DNA of 43,584 nucleotides from Clostridia bacterium (GTDB taxonomy: Bacteria; Bacillota; Clostridia; Oscillospirales; Acutalibacteraceae), in assembly GCA_017554405.1 (NCBI GenBank), contig JAFZIK010000068.1, forward strand, positions 1-43,584, given 5' to 3'. The notes beneath the pieces were generated by a model. The model ran no database searches. It was not told the origin of the DNA and was given only the letters and a program-made list of their open reading frames with translations. This document shows positions 42,223 to 43,584 of this stretch, piece after piece (positions within the stretch are counted from its first letter, which is position 1; each line of letters starts with the position of its first letter). The position numbers were made by a program, and so were the translations under genes.

Positions 42223-42984
42223 TCACTTGTATTTGGATAGAAATTCCCGCACGCACATACCTGTTTTGCTTTTGAAGAACTGCGAAAAGTATGAAACTGA
42301 AGAAAACTGCAGATTTTCCGCAACCCGACTCGCGCTTCGTCCTTCAAGCAGCATATCTTTGGCATATTGGATTCTTAAATCGTTATAATATCTTTTGATA
42401 CTTTTACCAGTATGCTTTTTGAAGGTTCTTTTTAAGGTCGCCGGGCTTACGTTGCAGATGCGCGCCATTTCGGGAATTGTCGGCAGCGTCCTTACCGAAT
42501 TGTCATCCATAAGTTTTATTATTTTTCCGTAAACTCTGGCGGAACTGTCATTAAAAAAATGAGGGGCTTCGGCGTTGAGGCGGCTGATACGTATAATCGC
42601 TTCAAGCAGTGACAGTGCGACGGAATCTTCACCGTAACCACTGTTTTCCGCTTTGCTTATCAGCATATTGACAAGCGGCATATCCTCACTGCTCAAATGA
42701 TAAAATATAACCTCTTTTTCGTTTGAATCTTCTTTTTCAAAGCAAAAATGAGTTGAAACAAACTCCACGTGTTTTTCACTTCCCACGTGGTTGCAGTGGT
42801 AAAACCCCGGCGACCAGAAGAGGATATCGCCGGCGGATAATTCAAATATTTTTCCCTCAATTGTTACGTTCATATTGCCGCTGAGAACGATATTGGCTTC
42901 ATAAGTATCGTGATTGTGCCCGGAAAAAGAATAGGCCGTATCTAAACTGAACCATCTGAAAAAAGTGATTTCCTTTAATCTCAT
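42223..42984 (-). CDS. AraC-family transcriptional regulator
   Basis: A 253-residue regulator. The N-terminal part (about 18-100) is a cupin-like sensor with HNHDTYEANIVLSG, FELSAGDILFWSPG and FYHCNHVG, typical of sugar-responsive AraC proteins. The C-terminal part (about 155-253) has the two helix-turn-helix units: IPEMARICNVSPATLKRTFKK and VAENLQFSSVSYFSQFFKSKTG, each given by its residue range of about 169-189 and 223-244. GGAG precedes the start. It is divergent from the secreted protein gene at 43173 and is a likely candidate to control it. The ligand is unknown. Confidence 0.93.
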   Translation of the reverse strand: MRLKEITFFRWFSLDTAYSFSGHNHDTYEANIVLSGNMNVTIEGKIFELSAGDILFWSPGFYHCNHVGSEKHVEFVSTHFCFEKEDSNEKEVIFYHLSSEDMPLVNMLISKAENSGYGEDSVALSLLEAIIRISRLNAEAPHFFNDSSARVYGKIIKLMDDNSVRTLPTIPEMARICNVSPATLKRTFKKHTGKSIKRYYNDLRIQYAKDMLLEGRSASRVAENLQFSSVSYFSQFFKSKTGMCVREFLSKYK

Positions 42985-43041
42985 ACCGCCGTCTCCAAAA
43001 AAGGACTAACTCCCGAAATTAATGTTTTAATATCCAACCGT

Positions 43042-43070
43042 ATTATAACTCGGGCAAGGCTTTTCGTCAA
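43042..43070 (-). promoter_or_regulatory. Promoter of the AraC-family gene
   Basis: Minus-strand TTGACG (plus 43065-43070) and TATAAT (plus 43042-43047) with a 17-bp spacer; the start codon is 58 bases downstream. Confidence 0.85.
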
Positions 43071-43114
43071 TAAATTTTGAGCCGAATTATAAAATTTTTG
43101 AGCCATTTTCGTGC

Positions 43115-43143
43115 TTTTCCCGAGGGTTTTTTTATGTTATAAT
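43115..43143 (+). promoter_or_regulatory. Probable promoter of the secreted-protein gene
   Basis: A consensus TATAAT at 43138-43143 with only a weak -35 match (TTTTCC, 43115-43120) 17 bp upstream. A poor -35 box in the divergent region of an AraC-type regulator fits an activator-dependent promoter. Confidence 0.55.
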
Positions 43144-43172
43144 ATAGTAAAGGAAACAGGGTGGTGTTTTTA

Positions 43173-43584
43173 ATGAAAATGAAAAAGCTTTTGTCTGTTT
43201 TACTGATTCTTTGTATGGTATTCTCCGCCTTCACGGTGCTGACGCTTGTAGTGCCGATAACCGTTTCGGCGACAGGCACTTCGGCGGAAGATGCCATACT
43301 GATTGGAAAAACAGGAAAGAATCAAATCGCCAATATAATGCTTCCAATCGGTGCAAAAGGGAGTGGCGGAGTGACATGGAACGATCAGTACGTTTTCTTT
43401 AAACTGACTTTCAAATGCAAAATGCTTTCCGGTACTCAGCCGATCATAGGCGCTTTGCGCACCAACTACGGCAGCGGAGATTCTTCCTATTCGGAACATC
43501 GGTGGGCGTATAATAACGCCATCGGTATCGCAGAGGAAAAAATTGACGAAGCGCTGATGTCTTCGTATGATTCTTCAACCGGCA
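43173..43584 (+). CDS. Secreted protein with signal peptide, 3' part outside the window
   Basis: The frame is open from ATG at 43173 to the window end (137 codons seen). It begins with a classic Sec signal peptide: MKMKK, a hydrophobic core (about 6-30) and a probable cleavage site near VSA-TG (about 35). The mature part has no motif I recognise; it contains TWNDQYVFFKLTFKC and GALRTNYGSGDSSYSEHRWA, which look like a beta-rich extracellular domain. GGGTGG lies before the start. The divergent AraC regulator suggests a carbohydrate-linked surface or secreted protein, but that is inference. Confidence 0.8.
   Translation, partial: MKMKKLLSVLLILCMVFSAFTVLTLVVPITVSATGTSAEDAILIGKTGKNQIANIMLPIGAKGSGGVTWNDQYVFFKLTFKCKMLSGTQPIIGALRTNYGSGDSSYSEHRWAYNNAIGIAEEKIDEALMSSYDSSTG

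Overview
The window looks like a chromosome segment of a low-to-moderate GC Gram-positive anaerobe of the class Clostridia, possibly Oscillospirales-like. This is inferred from gene content and order: infC-rpmI-rplT behind an attenuator, topA-trmFO-plsX-rnc-smc-ftsY, nadD-yqeK-rsfS-leuS, cdaA-cdaR, a MecA-type adaptor, and a DUF3343 protein beside a cysteine desulfurase. Shine-Dalgarno sites are strong and most promoters are near-consensus sigma-A types with 16-18 bp spacers. No sporulation gene, rRNA gene or CRISPR array was seen.

Left edge, 1-1600: accessory debris. It holds the 3' end of an IS3-family element, then a frameshifted and truncated remnant of a phage-type polyvalent (toxin-like) protein, then two 111-bp copies of a multi-hairpin repeat next to tRNA-Arg(TCT). 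Positions 1596-3152, minus strand, hold housekeeping genes: tRNA-Arg, dCMP deaminase, a phosphoglycolate phosphatase-like HAD enzyme and rpmB.

Positions 3266-20071 are mostly plus-strand core genes. They are a phosphoglucomutase, a RodA/FtsW polymerase, rpe, a convergent mecA-like gene, an unlisted small membrane protein, a second phosphohexomutase, argGH under what looks like an ArgR operator, a DUF3343/cysteine desulfurase pair, the c-di-AMP synthase genes cdaAR, an uncharacterised membrane protein, recD2, comF and an MreB-family gene. Positions 20079-21407 hold infC-rpmI-rplT with its own promoter, a leader terminator and an apparent AUC start codon for IF3.

Positions 21421-38726 are an almost gapless 17-kb run of plus-strand genes: rRNA methyltransferase, dprA, topA, trmFO, plsX, rnc, a radical SAM protein, smc, ftsY, rdgB, yhbY, nadD, yqeK, rsfS and leuS. 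It joins DNA topology and segregation, protein targeting, RNA processing and modification, NAD synthesis and translation.

From the tRNA-Lys gene (38792) onward the character changes to accessory DNA. There are multi-hairpin repeats, two miniature inverted-repeat elements, an adenylate-forming ligase gene with an AT-rich middle, a second repeat copy that makes a 158-bp direct repeat around the ligase cassette, a truncated class II glutamine amidotransferase with an intact promoter and leader terminator, an AraC regulator, and the start of a secreted protein that runs off the window. No clear-cut new defence or biosynthetic system is visible. The most unusual material is the repeat-flanked mosaic cassette beside tRNA-Lys, the polyvalent-protein relic beside tRNA-Arg, and several RNA-level control signals (infC leader, amidotransferase leader).
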